A stretch of DNA of 64,000 nt, from the NCBI RefSeq assembly GCF_000732615.1, contig NZ_JPGL01000023.1:1-64000 (forward strand), given 5' to 3'. A program made the translations under genes and the position numbers. The first letter of the stretch is position 1. Each line of letters starts with the position of its first letter. A model generated the notes under the pieces. It had not been told where the DNA came from. It saw only the letters and a list, made by a program, of their open reading frames with translations, and ran no database searches. The stretch comes from Burkholderia paludis (GTDB taxonomy: Bacteria; Pseudomonadota; Gammaproteobacteria; Burkholderiales; Burkholderiaceae). This document shows positions 43,943 through 52,836 of this stretch, in pieces.

Positions 43943-45190
43943 TCAGCGATAGACCGGGAAACGCTTGGTCAGCTCGGCGACCTGTGCGCGCACGCGCTCG
44001 ATCGTCGCCGTATCTTCCGGGTTCTCCAGCACGTCCGCGATCAGGTTGCCCACCTGCTCCGCTTCCGCCGGACCGAAGCCGCGCGTCGTCATCGCCGGCG
44101 AACCCAGCCGCACGCCACTCGTCACGAACGGCTTTTCCGGATCGTTCGGGATCGCGTTCTTGTTCACCGTGATGTGCGCCGCGCCGAGCGCCGCTTCCGC
44201 CGCCTTGCCCGTGATGTTCTTCGCGCGCAGGTCCACCAGCATCACGTGGCTTTCCGTGCGGCCCGACACGATCCGCAGACCGCGCTTCACCAGCGTCTCG
44301 GCCAGCACGCGTGCGTTCTCGACCACCTTCTCCTGGTACGCCTTGAACTCCGGCGACAGCGCTTCCTTGAACGCCACCGCCTTCGCCGCGATCACGTGCA
44401 TCAGCGGGCCGCCCTGGATCCCCGGGAAGATCGCCGAGTTGATCGGCTTCTCGAATTCCGCCTTCATCAGGATCACGCCGCCGCGCGGGCCGCGCAGGCT
44501 CTTGTGCGTCGTCGTCGTCACGAAATCCGCGTGCGGCACCGGGTTCGGGTACACGCCCGCCGCGATCAGGCCCGCGTAGTGCGCCATGTCCACCATCAGG
44601 TATGCGCCCACCGACTTCGCGATCTTCGCCAGTCGTTCGAAGTCGATCTTCAGCGCGAACGCCGACGCGCCCGCGACGATCAGCTTCGGCTTGTGTTCCT
44701 GCGCCAGCTTCTCCGCCGCTTCGTAATCGATGTCTTCCTGCTCGTTCAGGCCGTAGCTCACGACGTTGAACCACTTGCCCGACATGTTCACCGGCGAGCC
44801 GTGCGTCAGGTGACCGCCGTGCGCGAGGCTCATGCCCATGATCGTGTCGCCCGGCTTGAGCATCGCGAAGAACACGCCCTGGTTCGCCTGCGAACCCGAG
44901 TTCGGCTGCACGTTCGCCGCTTCCGCGCCGAACAGCTGCTTCACGCGGTCGATCGCCAGCTGCTCGACGACGTCGACGTATTCGCAGCCGCCGTAGTAGC
45001 GCTTGCCCGGATAACCTTCCGCGTACTTGTTCGTGAGCTGCGAGCCCTGCGCAGCCATCACCGCCGGGCTCGTGTAGTTTTCCGACGCGATCAGCTCGAT
45101 GTGATCTTCCTGGCGGCGGTTTTCCTGCTCGATCGCCGCGAAGATTTCGGGATCGACGTTCGCGATGGTGCTTTGGGCTCTGTCAAACAT
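43943..45190 (-). CDS. glyA: Serine hydroxymethyltransferase
   Basis: A 415-residue PLP enzyme converting serine and tetrahydrofolate to glycine and methylene-THF. Standard motifs are [20 protein letters not shown] near residue 32, [12 protein letters not shown], and the PLP lysine in [14 protein letters not shown] near residue 228. The ATG at 45190 gives the normal length. A 135-nt leader separates it from a ZTP riboswitch. nrdR follows by 6 bp. Confidence 0.96.
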   Translation of the reverse strand: MFDRAQSTIANVDPEIFAAIEQENRRQEDHIELIASENYTSPAVMAAQGSQLTNKYAEGYPGKRYYGGCEYVDVVEQLAIDRVKQLFGAEAANVQPNSGSQANQGVFFAMLKPGDTIMGMSLAHGGHLTHGSPVNMSGKWFNVVSYGLNEQEDIDYEAAEKLAQEHKPKLIVAGASAFALKIDFERLAKIAKSVGAYLMVDMAHYAGLIAAGVYPNPVPHADFVTTTTHKSLRGPRGGVILMKAEFEKPINSAIFPGIQGGPLMHVIAAKAVAFKEALSPEFKAYQEKVVENARVLAETLVKRGLRIVSGRTESHVMLVDLRAKNITGKAAEAALGAAHITVNKNAIPNDPEKPFVTSGVRLGSPAMTTRGFGPAEAEQVGNLIADVLENPEDTATIERVRAQVAELTKRFPVYR

Positions 45191-45324
45191 ACGGTTTCCG
45201 TTAAGTGTGTACAGGTTGACCGGAGTGGCCGAGTACGAGGCATTGCAGGCGGGACCGGCTCGACGTGGCGGAAGGATCCGTATGACGCGAGGCAGGACAG
45301 CCACCGGCAATGCACGCGACGGCG

Positions 45325-45425
45325 CACAACGGCTGCCCAGGCGAACGGCAAAAACGGCGCCCCGCGCTTCACGGTGGGATGCTCCACCTTGAACCCGAAG
45401 GGTTCTTATCGCCAGTCACGCAGGG
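45325..45425 (-). promoter_or_regulatory. ZTP (pfl) riboswitch upstream of glyA
   Basis: Read on the minus strand, all three conserved blocks of the pfl/ZTP motif occur in order: CGTGACTGGCGA (from 45420), a short hairpin arm (AACCCTTCGGGTT), CCACCGTGAAGCG (about 45376-45364), and the second-domain hairpin GCCGTTCGCCTGGGCA (ending 45334) with the signature GCCTGGGC. ZTP/ZMP accumulates when 10-formyl-THF is short, and riboswitches of this class switch on one-carbon genes such as glyA. There is no clear T-run before glyA, so control may act on translation. Confidence 0.88.
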
Positions 45426-45609
45426 GTGATGAGCGCGTTAGTGTATTGGATGCGTCATGAATAGGCAACCGCGCGGCAGGCCGCCGGAGGCAATTGGGGC
45501 CAGACTCTACGCGCCCGTGCCGGAACGCTGTGACGCCTTGCCGCGGTGCGGCAATCTCAGTAGGCTTGCGGGATCTCACCCGCTATTTTGTCATCGACCA
45601 GGAGCAGCA

Positions 45610-46356
45610 ATGATCGTGTTCGTCACAGGCGCGTCCGCCGGCTTCGGCGCCGCCATCGCCCGTGCCTTCGTCAAGGGCGGCCACCGCGTCGTCGCGACCG
45701 CGCGCCGCAAGGATCGTCTCGACGCACTCGCCGCCGAGCTCGGCGATTCCCTTCTGCCGTTCGAGCTCGACGTGCGCGACCGCGCAGCCGTCGAGGCGGT
45801 GCCGGCCGCCCTTCCCGCGGAGTTCGCGGCGCTCGACGTGCTCGTCAACAACGCCGGCCTCGCGCTCGGCGTCGAGCCGGCCCAAAAGGCCAGCCTCGAC
45901 GAGTGGCACACGATGATCGACACGAACTGCGCGGGCCTCGTCACGGTCACGCACGCGCTGCTGCCCGGCATGATCGCGCGTGGCCGCGGCCATATCTTCA
46001 ACCTCGGCTCGGTCGCGGGTTCGTACCCTTATGCGGGCGGCAATGTGTACGGCGCCACCAAGGCATTCGTCCGGCAATTCAGCCTGAACCTGCGCGCCGA
46101 CCTGCTCGGCACGCCGCTGCGCGTCACCGACATCGAGCCCGGCCTGTGCGGCGGCACCGAGTTCTCGAACGTCCGCTATCGCGGCGACGACGCAAAAGCA
46201 GCGAACGTCTACCACAACGTACAGCCGCTCATGCCCGAGGACATCGCCGACACCATCTACTGGATCGCAACCCGCCCGGCACACGTCAACGTCAACACGA
46301 TCGAGCTGATGCCGATCGCGCAGGCACCCGGCGGCCCGACCGTCTACCGCGGCTGA
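45610..46356 (+). CDS. YdfG-like short-chain dehydrogenase
   Basis: A 248-residue SDR. The cofactor motif is VTGASAGFGAAIARAF, with Arg-rich downstream residues (ATARRKDRLDAL) favouring NADP. The NNAGLALGVEPAQ and YGATKAFVRQFS (Tyr-x3-Lys) segments are intact. It resembles YdfG, which acts on serine, 3-hydroxyisobutyrate and similar 3-hydroxyacids. AGGAG stands 6 nt before the ATG. It is divergent from glyA. Confidence 0.88.
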   Translation: MIVFVTGASAGFGAAIARAFVKGGHRVVATARRKDRLDALAAELGDSLLPFELDVRDRAAVEAVPAALPAEFAALDVLVNNAGLALGVEPAQKASLDEWHTMIDTNCAGLVTVTHALLPGMIARGRGHIFNLGSVAGSYPYAGGNVYGATKAFVRQFSLNLRADLLGTPLRVTDIEPGLCGGTEFSNVRYRGDDAKAANVYHNVQPLMPEDIADTIYWIATRPAHVNVNTIELMPIAQAPGGPTVYRG

Positions 46357-46412
46357 AGCCCGCGGGCCCGGCCTCGGGCCGGCCCGCGTTGTGCTACGGC
46401 GTACTACATTCC

Positions 46413-46434
46413 GTTACGAATCGGTTACGAATCG
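46413..46434. repeat. 11-bp exact direct repeat upstream of ybgC
   Basis: GTTACGAATCG occurs at 46413-46423 and again at 46424-46434. A TAGAAT hexamer follows at 46451, and the ybgC ATG is at 46464. An 11-bp period equals one helical turn, so both copies face the same side of DNA. Confidence 0.6.
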
Positions 46435-46463
46435 GGCCTCGGCCTTCCGGTAGAATGCGCGCC

Positions 46464-46940
46464 ATGACTCAGCCTACCCGCTCCCCGGACGCGCCCTCCG
46501 GCTTTATCTGGCCGGTACGCGTGTACTACGAGGATACCGACGCAGGCGGCATCGTCTTCTATGCCAACTACCTGAAGTTCTTCGAACGCGCCCGCACCGA
46601 ATGGCTGCGCGCGTGCGGCATCGACCAGCGTCGGCTCGCCGACGATACCGGCGCGATCTTCGTCGTCCGCAGCACGTCGCTCGACTACCGCGCGCCGGCG
46701 CGACTCGACGACACGCTGGCGATCACGAACCGGCCGGAACGCATCGGCCGCGCGTCGGTGGAACTGTCGCAGGAAGCCTGGTGCGGAGACACGCTGCTCG
46801 TGGCCGGGCACATCCGCCTCGGCTGCGTCGACCGTACCGGCATCCGGCCCGCGGCCATCCCGCCGGCCGTGCTCGCCGCGCTGCAGCGCGGGCCCGCCGT
46901 CGACACCGGGCACACCGTATTGTCAACGCAGCGCGTCTGA
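46464..46940 (+). CDS. ybgC: Tol-Pal system acyl-CoA thioesterase YbgC
   Basis: A 158-residue hotdog-fold thioesterase: YYEDTDAGGIVFYANYLKFF carries the catalytic Asp, and SLDYRAPARLDDTLAIT follows. It hydrolyses short-chain acyl-CoA and is usually the first gene of the Tol-Pal operon, as it is here. tolQ begins 144 bp later. Confidence 0.92.
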   Translation: MTQPTRSPDAPSGFIWPVRVYYEDTDAGGIVFYANYLKFFERARTEWLRACGIDQRRLADDTGAIFVVRSTSLDYRAPARLDDTLAITNRPERIGRASVELSQEAWCGDTLLVAGHIRLGCVDRTGIRPAAIPPAVLAALQRGPAVDTGHTVLSTQRV

Positions 46941-47084
46941 GCGCCGTTTAGACAAAGCCCATGAACTTGCCTTTCTGATTCGATACTAAGCAAGGTTCGG
47001 CGTCAGGCATGGCCGGCGCGCCGCGCCGTACGCAGACCGGACGCCCTTGCCGGGCACCCCCGAAGGGACGTTACTCAAACCTCT

Positions 47085-47762
47085 ATGAACACTTCTCAAG
47101 ACCTGTCGATCATTTCCCTCGTCCTCAACGCGAGCGTGCTGGCCCAGGCCGTGATGGGACTCCTGCTGTTGCTGTCGCTGATGTCGTGGACCTTCATCTT
47201 CCGCAAGTGGTTCGCGATCCGCCGCGCACGCGCGCAGACCGAACGCTTCGAGAAGGATTTCTGGTCGGGCGGCGACCTGCAGGCGCTCTACCAGAGCGCG
47301 GCCAACAACCGCCACACGATCGGCGCGCTCGAGCGCATCTTCGAATCGGGGATGCGCGAATTCCTGAAGGCGAAGGAAAAGCGCATCAGCGATCCGGGCC
47401 TCGTGCTCGACGGTGCGCGCCGCGCGATGCGCGCGTCGTTCCAGCGTGAAATGGACGTGCTCGAAGCGAACCTCGCGTTCCTCGCGTCGGTCGGCTCGGT
47501 CAGCCCGTACATCGGCCTGTTCGGTACGGTCTGGGGGATCATGAACTCGTTCCGCGGCCTCGCGAACGTACAGCAGGCGACGCTCGCGAACGTCGCGCCG
47601 GGAATCGCCGAGGCGCTCGTCGCCACCGCGATCGGCCTGTTCGCCGCCATTCCGGCGGTGGTCGCGTACAACCGCTACGCGCACGACATCGACCGCCTCG
47701 CGATCCGCTTCGAGACCTTCATCGAAGAGTTCTCGAACATCCTGCAGCGTCAGGCCCAGTAA
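47085..47762 (+). CDS. tolQ: TolQ proton-channel subunit
   Basis: A 225-residue inner-membrane protein with three membrane segments: SVLAQAVMGLLLLLSLMSWT near 15-37, then SVGSVSPYIGLFGTVWGIMN and AEALVATAIGLFAAIPAVVA. It matches the TolQ/ExbB/MotA channel family. With TolR it uses the proton gradient to drive TolA. It is followed by tolR after 10 bp. Confidence 0.95.
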   Translation: MNTSQDLSIISLVLNASVLAQAVMGLLLLLSLMSWTFIFRKWFAIRRARAQTERFEKDFWSGGDLQALYQSAANNRHTIGALERIFESGMREFLKAKEKRISDPGLVLDGARRAMRASFQREMDVLEANLAFLASVGSVSPYIGLFGTVWGIMNSFRGLANVQQATLANVAPGIAEALVATAIGLFAAIPAVVAYNRYAHDIDRLAIRFETFIEEFSNILQRQAQ

Positions 47763-47772
47763 GGAGCGCGCC

Positions 47773-48222
47773 ATGGCAGGAAGCCCCATCCGATCCAGCA
47801 TGCGCGGCGGCCGCTCGCGCCGTGCAATGGCCGACATCAACGTCGTGCCGTACATCGACGTCATGCTGGTGCTGCTCGTGATCTTCATGGTCACCGCACC
47901 GCTCGTCGCCCCGTCGATCATCAACCTGCCGACCGTCGGCAACGCCGCGCCGCAGGAGCAGACGCCGCCCGTCGTCGTCAACATCAAGGCCGACCGCACG
48001 ATGAGCGTCAAGTACAAGGGCGACTCGGGCGCGACCCAGGAAGACACGATGACGAAGGCCGAGCTCGACAGCTTCATCGCGGCCCGGCAGGCCGACCATC
48101 CCGACCAGCCGGTCGTCATCGCGGCCGACAAGACCGTGCAGTACGATGCAGTCATGACCGTGATGTCCGATCTGAAGGCGCGCGGCGTCAAGCGCGTCGG
48201 CCTCCTCGTCAAATCGCAATGA
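47773..48222 (+). CDS. tolR: TolR
   Basis: A 149-residue ExbD/TolR protein. After a short cytoplasmic N-terminus comes one membrane helix carrying the essential Asp (ADINVVPYIDVMLVLLVIFM). A periplasmic domain ending RGVKRVGLLVKSQ follows. It overlaps tolA by 4 bp (ATGA). Confidence 0.95.
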   Translation: MAGSPIRSSMRGGRSRRAMADINVVPYIDVMLVLLVIFMVTAPLVAPSIINLPTVGNAAPQEQTPPVVVNIKADRTMSVKYKGDSGATQEDTMTKAELDSFIAARQADHPDQPVVIAADKTVQYDAVMTVMSDLKARGVKRVGLLVKSQ

Positions 48223-49289
48223 ACCGGCAGCAACCCAACCGCAGCACCGCCTACCCGCCTCAGCCTCCCCGCGAGCGCGGCACCTGGCGCGCATTCGCGC
48301 TCGCCGCGCTGATGCACGTGCTGCTCGCGCTGTTCCTCTATCACGGCGTGCAATGGCAGAACAGCACGCCGGCCGGCTCCGAAGCCGAGCTGTGGACCGA
48401 AGTGCCCGACGTCCCCGCGCCGCGGCCCGTCGTGCCGCCGGTCGTGACGCCGCCCGTGAAGGCCGAGCCGCCCCCTCCCCCGGTGCGCGACGAGCAGGCC
48501 GACATCGCGCTGCAGCAGAAGAAGCGGCAGCAGGAAGCGGCGGCGCGTGAAGCGCTGCTCGAGCAGCAGCGCCGCGCGCAGCAGTTGAAGGCCCGGCAGG
48601 AAGAGGACGCCCGGCGCGCGCAGCTCGCGGCGCAACAGGCCGCCGCACTCGCCGCGCAGAAGGCCGAGGAGCGCGACAGGCAGAAGCAGGCCGACAAGCT
48701 CCGGCAACAGCAGCTCGCCGAACAGCAAAAGCGCGAGCAGCAGAAGCTCGAACAGCAGAAACTCCAGAAGCAGGCGCAGCTCGACGCGCAGCAGGCGGCG
48801 AAGGCGAAAGCCGACGCGGCCGCGAAGGCAAAGGCGGAAGCGCAGGCCAAGGCGAAGGCCGAAGCCGCAGCGCATGCGAAGGCAACTGCGGCGGCGAACG
48901 CGAAGCTCGACCGCGAGCGCAGCGCACGTCTCGCGCAGATGCAGGGCCTGTCCGGCGGCGGCGAAGGCGGCGGCGAAGGCCTCGCGAAGAGCGGCACGGG
49001 CACGGGTTCCGGCGGCAATGCCGCGACGCCCGGCTATGCCGACAAGGTGCGCCGCCGCGTCAAACCGAACATCTTCTGGAGCGGCGAGCGAGAAGGCCTG
49101 ACCACCGTCGTCAAGATTCGGTGCACGCCGTCCGGTGACGTATTGAGCGCATCGGTTTCCCGCTCCAGCGGGAATTCGGGGTGGGATCAAGCCGTGATCA
49201 ACGCGATCCGCGCGTCGGTCCCGTTGCCGCCCGATTCTAACGGTCGTACCCCGTCGGACATTACGATTACCTTCAGGGCTGCGGAGTGA
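48219..49289 (+). CDS. tolA: TolA
   Basis: A 356-residue trans-periplasmic protein. One membrane helix (FALAALMHVLLALFLYHGVQ) is followed by a proline-rich stretch (VVPPVVTPPVKAEPPPPPVR). A long Gln/Lys/Ala helix spans about 90-250 and a Gly-rich hinge follows. The C-terminal domain ending in VPLPPDSNGRTPSDITITFR contacts Pal and TolB. The low-complexity middle is normal for TolA. Confidence 0.94.
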   Translation: MNRQQPNRSTAYPPQPPRERGTWRAFALAALMHVLLALFLYHGVQWQNSTPAGSEAELWTEVPDVPAPRPVVPPVVTPPVKAEPPPPPVRDEQADIALQQKKRQQEAAAREALLEQQRRAQQLKARQEEDARRAQLAAQQAAALAAQKAEERDRQKQADKLRQQQLAEQQKREQQKLEQQKLQKQAQLDAQQAAKAKADAAAKAKAEAQAKAKAEAAAHAKATAAANAKLDRERSARLAQMQGLSGGGEGGGEGLAKSGTGTGSGGNAATPGYADKVRRRVKPNIFWSGEREGLTTVVKIRCTPSGDVLSASVSRSSGNSGWDQAVINAIRASVPLPPDSNGRTPSDITITFRAAE

Positions 49290-49398
49290 AAGGAAATGCG
49301 CTTAAACTCCGGGCATCGCTGTCAGACGGGAACGAATCGGGTATTTTTACTGTCTCTGCGGTTGCGCAGCGATTCAAGTCATACGGGAAGCAAGAAGC

Positions 49399-50694
49399 AT
49401 GAGTTTGATGACAAAGCTAGGTTTCAGGGCACTCGTGGCCTCGTGTCTGATTACGGCGGGCAGCGCCGCTAACGCCCAGGTCAACGTGCTGATCACCGGT
49501 GTCGGGTCGACCCAGTTCCCCATTGCCACGGCGAATTTCACGAACGAGGCGAACCTGCCGCAGCAGGTCACGTCGATCGTCCGCTCCGACCTCGCCCGCA
49601 GCGGCAAATTCACCAACATCGACGCAGGCAGCACGCCCGTCCCCGAGACCGCATCGGTCGATCTCGGCGCGTGGAAGGCCAAGGGCGCGAACGCGTTCGT
49701 CGCCGGCAGCGTCAACCGCGAGTCGAACGGCCAGTACAAGGTCAACTTCATCCTGTACGACACCGTGAAGCAGCAAAGCCTCGGCGGCCTGTCGCTGACG
49801 GCCACCGACACCACGCTGCGCACCGCCGGCCACAAGATCGCCGACTACATCTACCAGAAGCTGCTCGGCGTGCGCGGCGTGTTCGCCACGCGGCTGTCGT
49901 ACGTGATCAAGACCGGCAACCGTTACCAGTTGCAGATCTCGGATTCGGACGGCCAGAACCCGCGCATCGCGCTGTCGAGCACCGAGCCGATCATCTCGCC
50001 GTCCTGGTCGCCGACCGGCACCAAGGTCGCGTACGTCTCGTTCGAGCGCAAGAAGCCGATCGTCTACATCCATGACCTGCCGACCGGCCGCCGCTACATC
50101 GTGTCCGACCAGAAGGGCAACAACAGCGCGCCGGCGTGGTCGCCGGACGGCAACACGCTCGCCGTCGCGCTGTCGCTGACGGGCAACACGCAGATCTACA
50201 CGGTCAATTCGACCGGCGGCGGCCTGCGCCGCCTCACGCAGAGCGGCTCGATCGACACCGAGCCGTTCTACTCGCCGGACGGCCGCTGGATCTACTTCAC
50301 GAGCGATCGCGGCGGTGCGCCGCAGATCTACCGGATGTCCGCGCAGGGCGAAAGCGCCGGCGGCGCGCAGCGCGTGACCTTCACCGGCAGCTACAACACG
50401 AGCCCGCGCGTGAGCCCGGACGGCAAGCTGCTCGCTTATATCTCCCGCACGGGTGGGGGCTTCAAGCTGTACGTGCAGGATCTGCAGACCGGCGCGGCGA
50501 ACGCCATCACGAATACGAATCGCGACGAATCGCCGAGCTTCGCGGCAAACGGCCAGTACCTTCTGTACGCCACCCAGTCGGGTGGTCGCAACGTTCTGGC
50601 TGCAGTGCCCTCCGACGGCAGCGCGCCGCCGCAAATCCTGTCCGTCCAGGGCGGCTCCGTTCGTGAGCCGTCGTGGGGGCCCTTCATGCAATGA
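49399..50694 (+). CDS. tolB: TolB
   Basis: A 431-residue periplasmic beta-propeller with a signal peptide ending near SAANAQ. The N-terminal domain is [20 protein letters not shown] onward. WD40-like repeats follow ([39 protein letters not shown]). It delivers signals between Pal and TolA. Confidence 0.96.
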   Translation: MSLMTKLGFRALVASCLITAGSAANAQVNVLITGVGSTQFPIATANFTNEANLPQQVTSIVRSDLARSGKFTNIDAGSTPVPETASVDLGAWKAKGANAFVAGSVNRESNGQYKVNFILYDTVKQQSLGGLSLTATDTTLRTAGHKIADYIYQKLLGVRGVFATRLSYVIKTGNRYQLQISDSDGQNPRIALSSTEPIISPSWSPTGTKVAYVSFERKKPIVYIHDLPTGRRYIVSDQKGNNSAPAWSPDGNTLAVALSLTGNTQIYTVNSTGGGLRRLTQSGSIDTEPFYSPDGRWIYFTSDRGGAPQIYRMSAQGESAGGAQRVTFTGSYNTSPRVSPDGKLLAYISRTGGGFKLYVQDLQTGAANAITNTNRDESPSFAANGQYLLYATQSGGRNVLAAVPSDGSAPPQILSVQGGSVREPSWGPFMQ

Positions 50695-50711
50695 CCACAA
50701 GGAGAGTAACC

Positions 50712-51224
50712 ATGATGTCGAATAAAGCTCGTCTGGCCCTGGCCGTGATGATGATCAGCGCGCTCGCAGCGTGCAAGTCGGGCGTGAAGCTCGACGAAAA
50801 CGCGAACAACGCGGGCGCGGTCAGCACCCAGCCGAGCGCCGACAATGTCGCGCAAGTGAACGTCGATCCGCTGAACGACCCGAACAGCCCGCTCGCGAAG
50901 CGCAGCATCTACTTCGACTTCGACAGCTATTCGGTGAAGGACGACTACCAGCCGCTGATGCAGCAACACGCCCAGTACCTGAAGAGCCACCCGCAGCGCC
51001 ACGTGCTGATCCAGGGCAACACCGACGAACGCGGCACGAGCGAGTACAACCTCGCGCTGGGCCAGAAGCGTGCGGAAGCCGTCCGCCGTGCGATGGCACT
51101 GCTCGGCGTGTCCGATTCGCAGATGGAAGCCGTGAGCCTCGGCAAGGAAAAACCGCAGGCAACGGGTCACGACGAAGCATCGTGGGCGCAGAACCGTCGC
51201 GCCGACCTCGTCTACCAACAGTAA
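50712..51224 (+). CDS. pal: Peptidoglycan-associated lipoprotein Pal
   Basis: A 170-residue lipoprotein with the lipobox at SALAAC and an OmpA-like peptidoglycan-binding domain (YFDFDSYSVKDDYQPLMQQH, QGNTDERGTSEYNLALGQKR). It anchors the outer membrane to the wall and pairs with TolB. The ATG at 50712 is preceded by GGAGAG. Confidence 0.96.
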   Translation: MMSNKARLALAVMMISALAACKSGVKLDENANNAGAVSTQPSADNVAQVNVDPLNDPNSPLAKRSIYFDFDSYSVKDDYQPLMQQHAQYLKSHPQRHVLIQGNTDERGTSEYNLALGQKRAEAVRRAMALLGVSDSQMEAVSLGKEKPQATGHDEASWAQNRRADLVYQQ

Positions 51225-51243
51225 GTAACGGAAGAATCGCCGT

Positions 51244-51993
51244 ATGACGCACCGTGTATCCTGGCTGCGCATTGCCGCAGCATTCTGCGTCGCCGGCGCG
51301 GCGTGGTCGGCCGCGCCGGCGCACGCCGGCATGTTCGACGACAACGACGCGCGCCGCGCCGTGCTCGATCTGCGCAGCAAGAGCGACAACCTGGCCAGCC
51401 AGCTGTCGGCCGCCCAGCGGACGATCATCGATCAAACCGGCCGTATCGACCAGCTGAACCAGCAGGTCGCGACGCTGCGCGGCGAGAACGAGGACCTGAC
51501 GAACCGGCTGACGACGCTCGAGCGGCAGCAGAAGGAGTACTACCAGGATCTCGACACGCGGCTCAAGAAGTTCGAGCCGCAGCAGGCGACGATCGACGGC
51601 GTGGAAGGCACCGTGCAGCCGGGTGAAACCGACGCGCTCAGCGCGGCGCAGCAGCAGTTCCGCAACGGCAACTTCAAGGCGGCGGCGGCTTCGTTCCGCG
51701 CGTTCATCGCGAAGTATCCGCAGAGTCCGTACCAGCCGACCGCACAGTACTGGTACGGCAATGCGCAATACGCGCTGCGCGACTACCGCGGCTCGACTGC
51801 AACGTGGCAAGGGATCGTCAGCAAGTTCCCGCAGCACCCGCGTGCGGCCGATGCGCTCGTGGCCATCGGCACGAACCAGCTCGAGCAAGGCCAGAAAGCG
51901 GCCGCGAAGAAGACGTACGAGCAGGTCGTTTCGCAGTATGCCGGGTCGAATGCAGCGCAGACGGCACAGGGCAAGCTCGAAACCATCAAATAA
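51244..51993 (+). CDS. cpoB: Cell division coordinator CpoB (YbgF)
   Basis: A 249-residue periplasmic protein: signal peptide ending near APAHA, an N-terminal coiled-coil trimerisation helix (RIDQLNQQVATLRGENEDLT), then TPR repeats (AAQQQFRNGNFKAAAASFRA, AQYWYGNAQYALRDYRGSTA). It links Tol-Pal with septal wall synthesis. It ends the Tol-Pal operon 113 bp before tRNA-Lys. Confidence 0.94.
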   Translation: MTHRVSWLRIAAAFCVAGAAWSAAPAHAGMFDDNDARRAVLDLRSKSDNLASQLSAAQRTIIDQTGRIDQLNQQVATLRGENEDLTNRLTTLERQQKEYYQDLDTRLKKFEPQQATIDGVEGTVQPGETDALSAAQQQFRNGNFKAAAASFRAFIAKYPQSPYQPTAQYWYGNAQYALRDYRGSTATWQGIVSKFPQHPRAADALVAIGTNQLEQGQKAAAKKTYEQVVSQYAGSNAAQTAQGKLETIK

Positions 51994-52106
51994 TTATGGC
52001 GGCGGGTTGTTGACAGACCAATAACCCGCCACTATAATCTTTTGCTCTTCGGGTCGAAGCCAAGTTGTTGAGGCAACGACCTGACAGTGACAGGTTTCAA
52101 GAACGT

Positions 52107-52183
52107 GGGGTGGTAACTCAGTTGGTTAGAGTATCTGACTTTTAATCAGAGAGTCGAGGGTTCGAGTCCCTCCCACCCTACCA
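52107..52183 (+). tRNA. tRNA-Lys (anticodon TTT)
   Basis: A full cloverleaf: acceptor GGGGTGG pairs with CCACCCT (one G-T pair at the end). The anticodon arm TCTGA/TCAGA encloses CTTTTAA with TTT at 52141-52143. The T arm has GTTCGAGTC, discriminator A is at 52180 and CCA is encoded. It follows cpoB and is itself followed by a terminator. Confidence 0.96.
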
Positions 52184-52205
52184 ACTATCTTCGATAGTGC
52201 AATCA

Positions 52206-52230
52206 AAGCCTCCCCTGCGGAGGCTTTTTT
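52206..52230 (+). terminator. Terminator after tRNA-Lys
   Basis: AAGCCTCC (52206-52213) pairs with GGAGGCTT (52219-52226), then a run of T to 52230. Confidence 0.93.
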
Positions 52231-52358
52231 GCGTCTGTCGCCTGGTGCAGCCGGGCTCGGCAGTGCGAGCACGCGTTCGAACCAGGCACGACCCGCCAGC
52301 CCCTTGCACCCCGCCCTGCCGGAACTCGCGCACCATCGGCTGCAAGCCCGCCGCGCGC

Positions 52359-52769
52359 TCAACCGCGTCCGGTCCCGCCGGCCCGCGAAAGCAGCGATTG
52401 GCCCGTCAGGCCGGCATAAAGAAGCGCGATCGTGAAAGCGATCGCCATCAGCGAATCGAGCCAGTTGTTCGTGAACGTATCGACTTGCGCGGTGATCCGC
52501 GGCCTGGCCGGATCGTAGCGAACCGGAACGGTATCGCCGACCTCCGTCGACACGAAGCTCCCCGGAAACGATACGCGCTCGCCGCTTCGCGTCACGAACT
52601 CGATCTGCGGGTGATGTGCGCCGTGGTTCAACCGGACGACCGTCCCCTGGACGGCGACCGATGTCCGCATGAAAGCAAGTTGCTCGTCGATTGACGTCAC
52701 GCTCCAGAACGCCGCGAGCGCGCCGAGCGCCAGCGCAACGCAATTGAATCTGCGCGCTACGCCGGCCAT
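52359..52769 (-). CDS. DUF3592-type membrane protein
   Basis: A 136-residue protein with two membrane helices (NCVALALGALAAFW near the start, DSLMAIAFTIALLYAGL near the end). Between them is a beta-rich periplasmic loop (VQGTVVRLNHGAHHPQIEFV, VSFPGSFVSTEVGDTVPVRY). This is the DUF3592 pattern; function unknown. It follows the NHL-repeat gene by about 67 bp on the same strand. Confidence 0.78.
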   Translation of the reverse strand: MAGVARRFNCVALALGALAAFWSVTSIDEQLAFMRTSVAVQGTVVRLNHGAHHPQIEFVTRSGERVSFPGSFVSTEVGDTVPVRYDPARPRITAQVDTFTNNWLDSLMAIAFTIALLYAGLTGQSLLSRAGGTGRG

Positions 52770-52836
52770 CAGGCCTGCCACGTCCGGACGACGCACGGCC
52801 CGCCCGCCGGCGGGCAGGCGGCAATCGCCCCGGCGA

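Noticed and set aside
45457..45609. 51-codon N-terminal extension of the SDR gene
   Set aside because: Homology begins at MIVFVTGAS at 45610, which has AGGAG just upstream; the extension is not family-like.
48480..48950. Internal repeats in tolA as a mobile or repeat element
   Set aside because: The Gln/Lys/Ala-rich repeats are the normal long helix of TolA.
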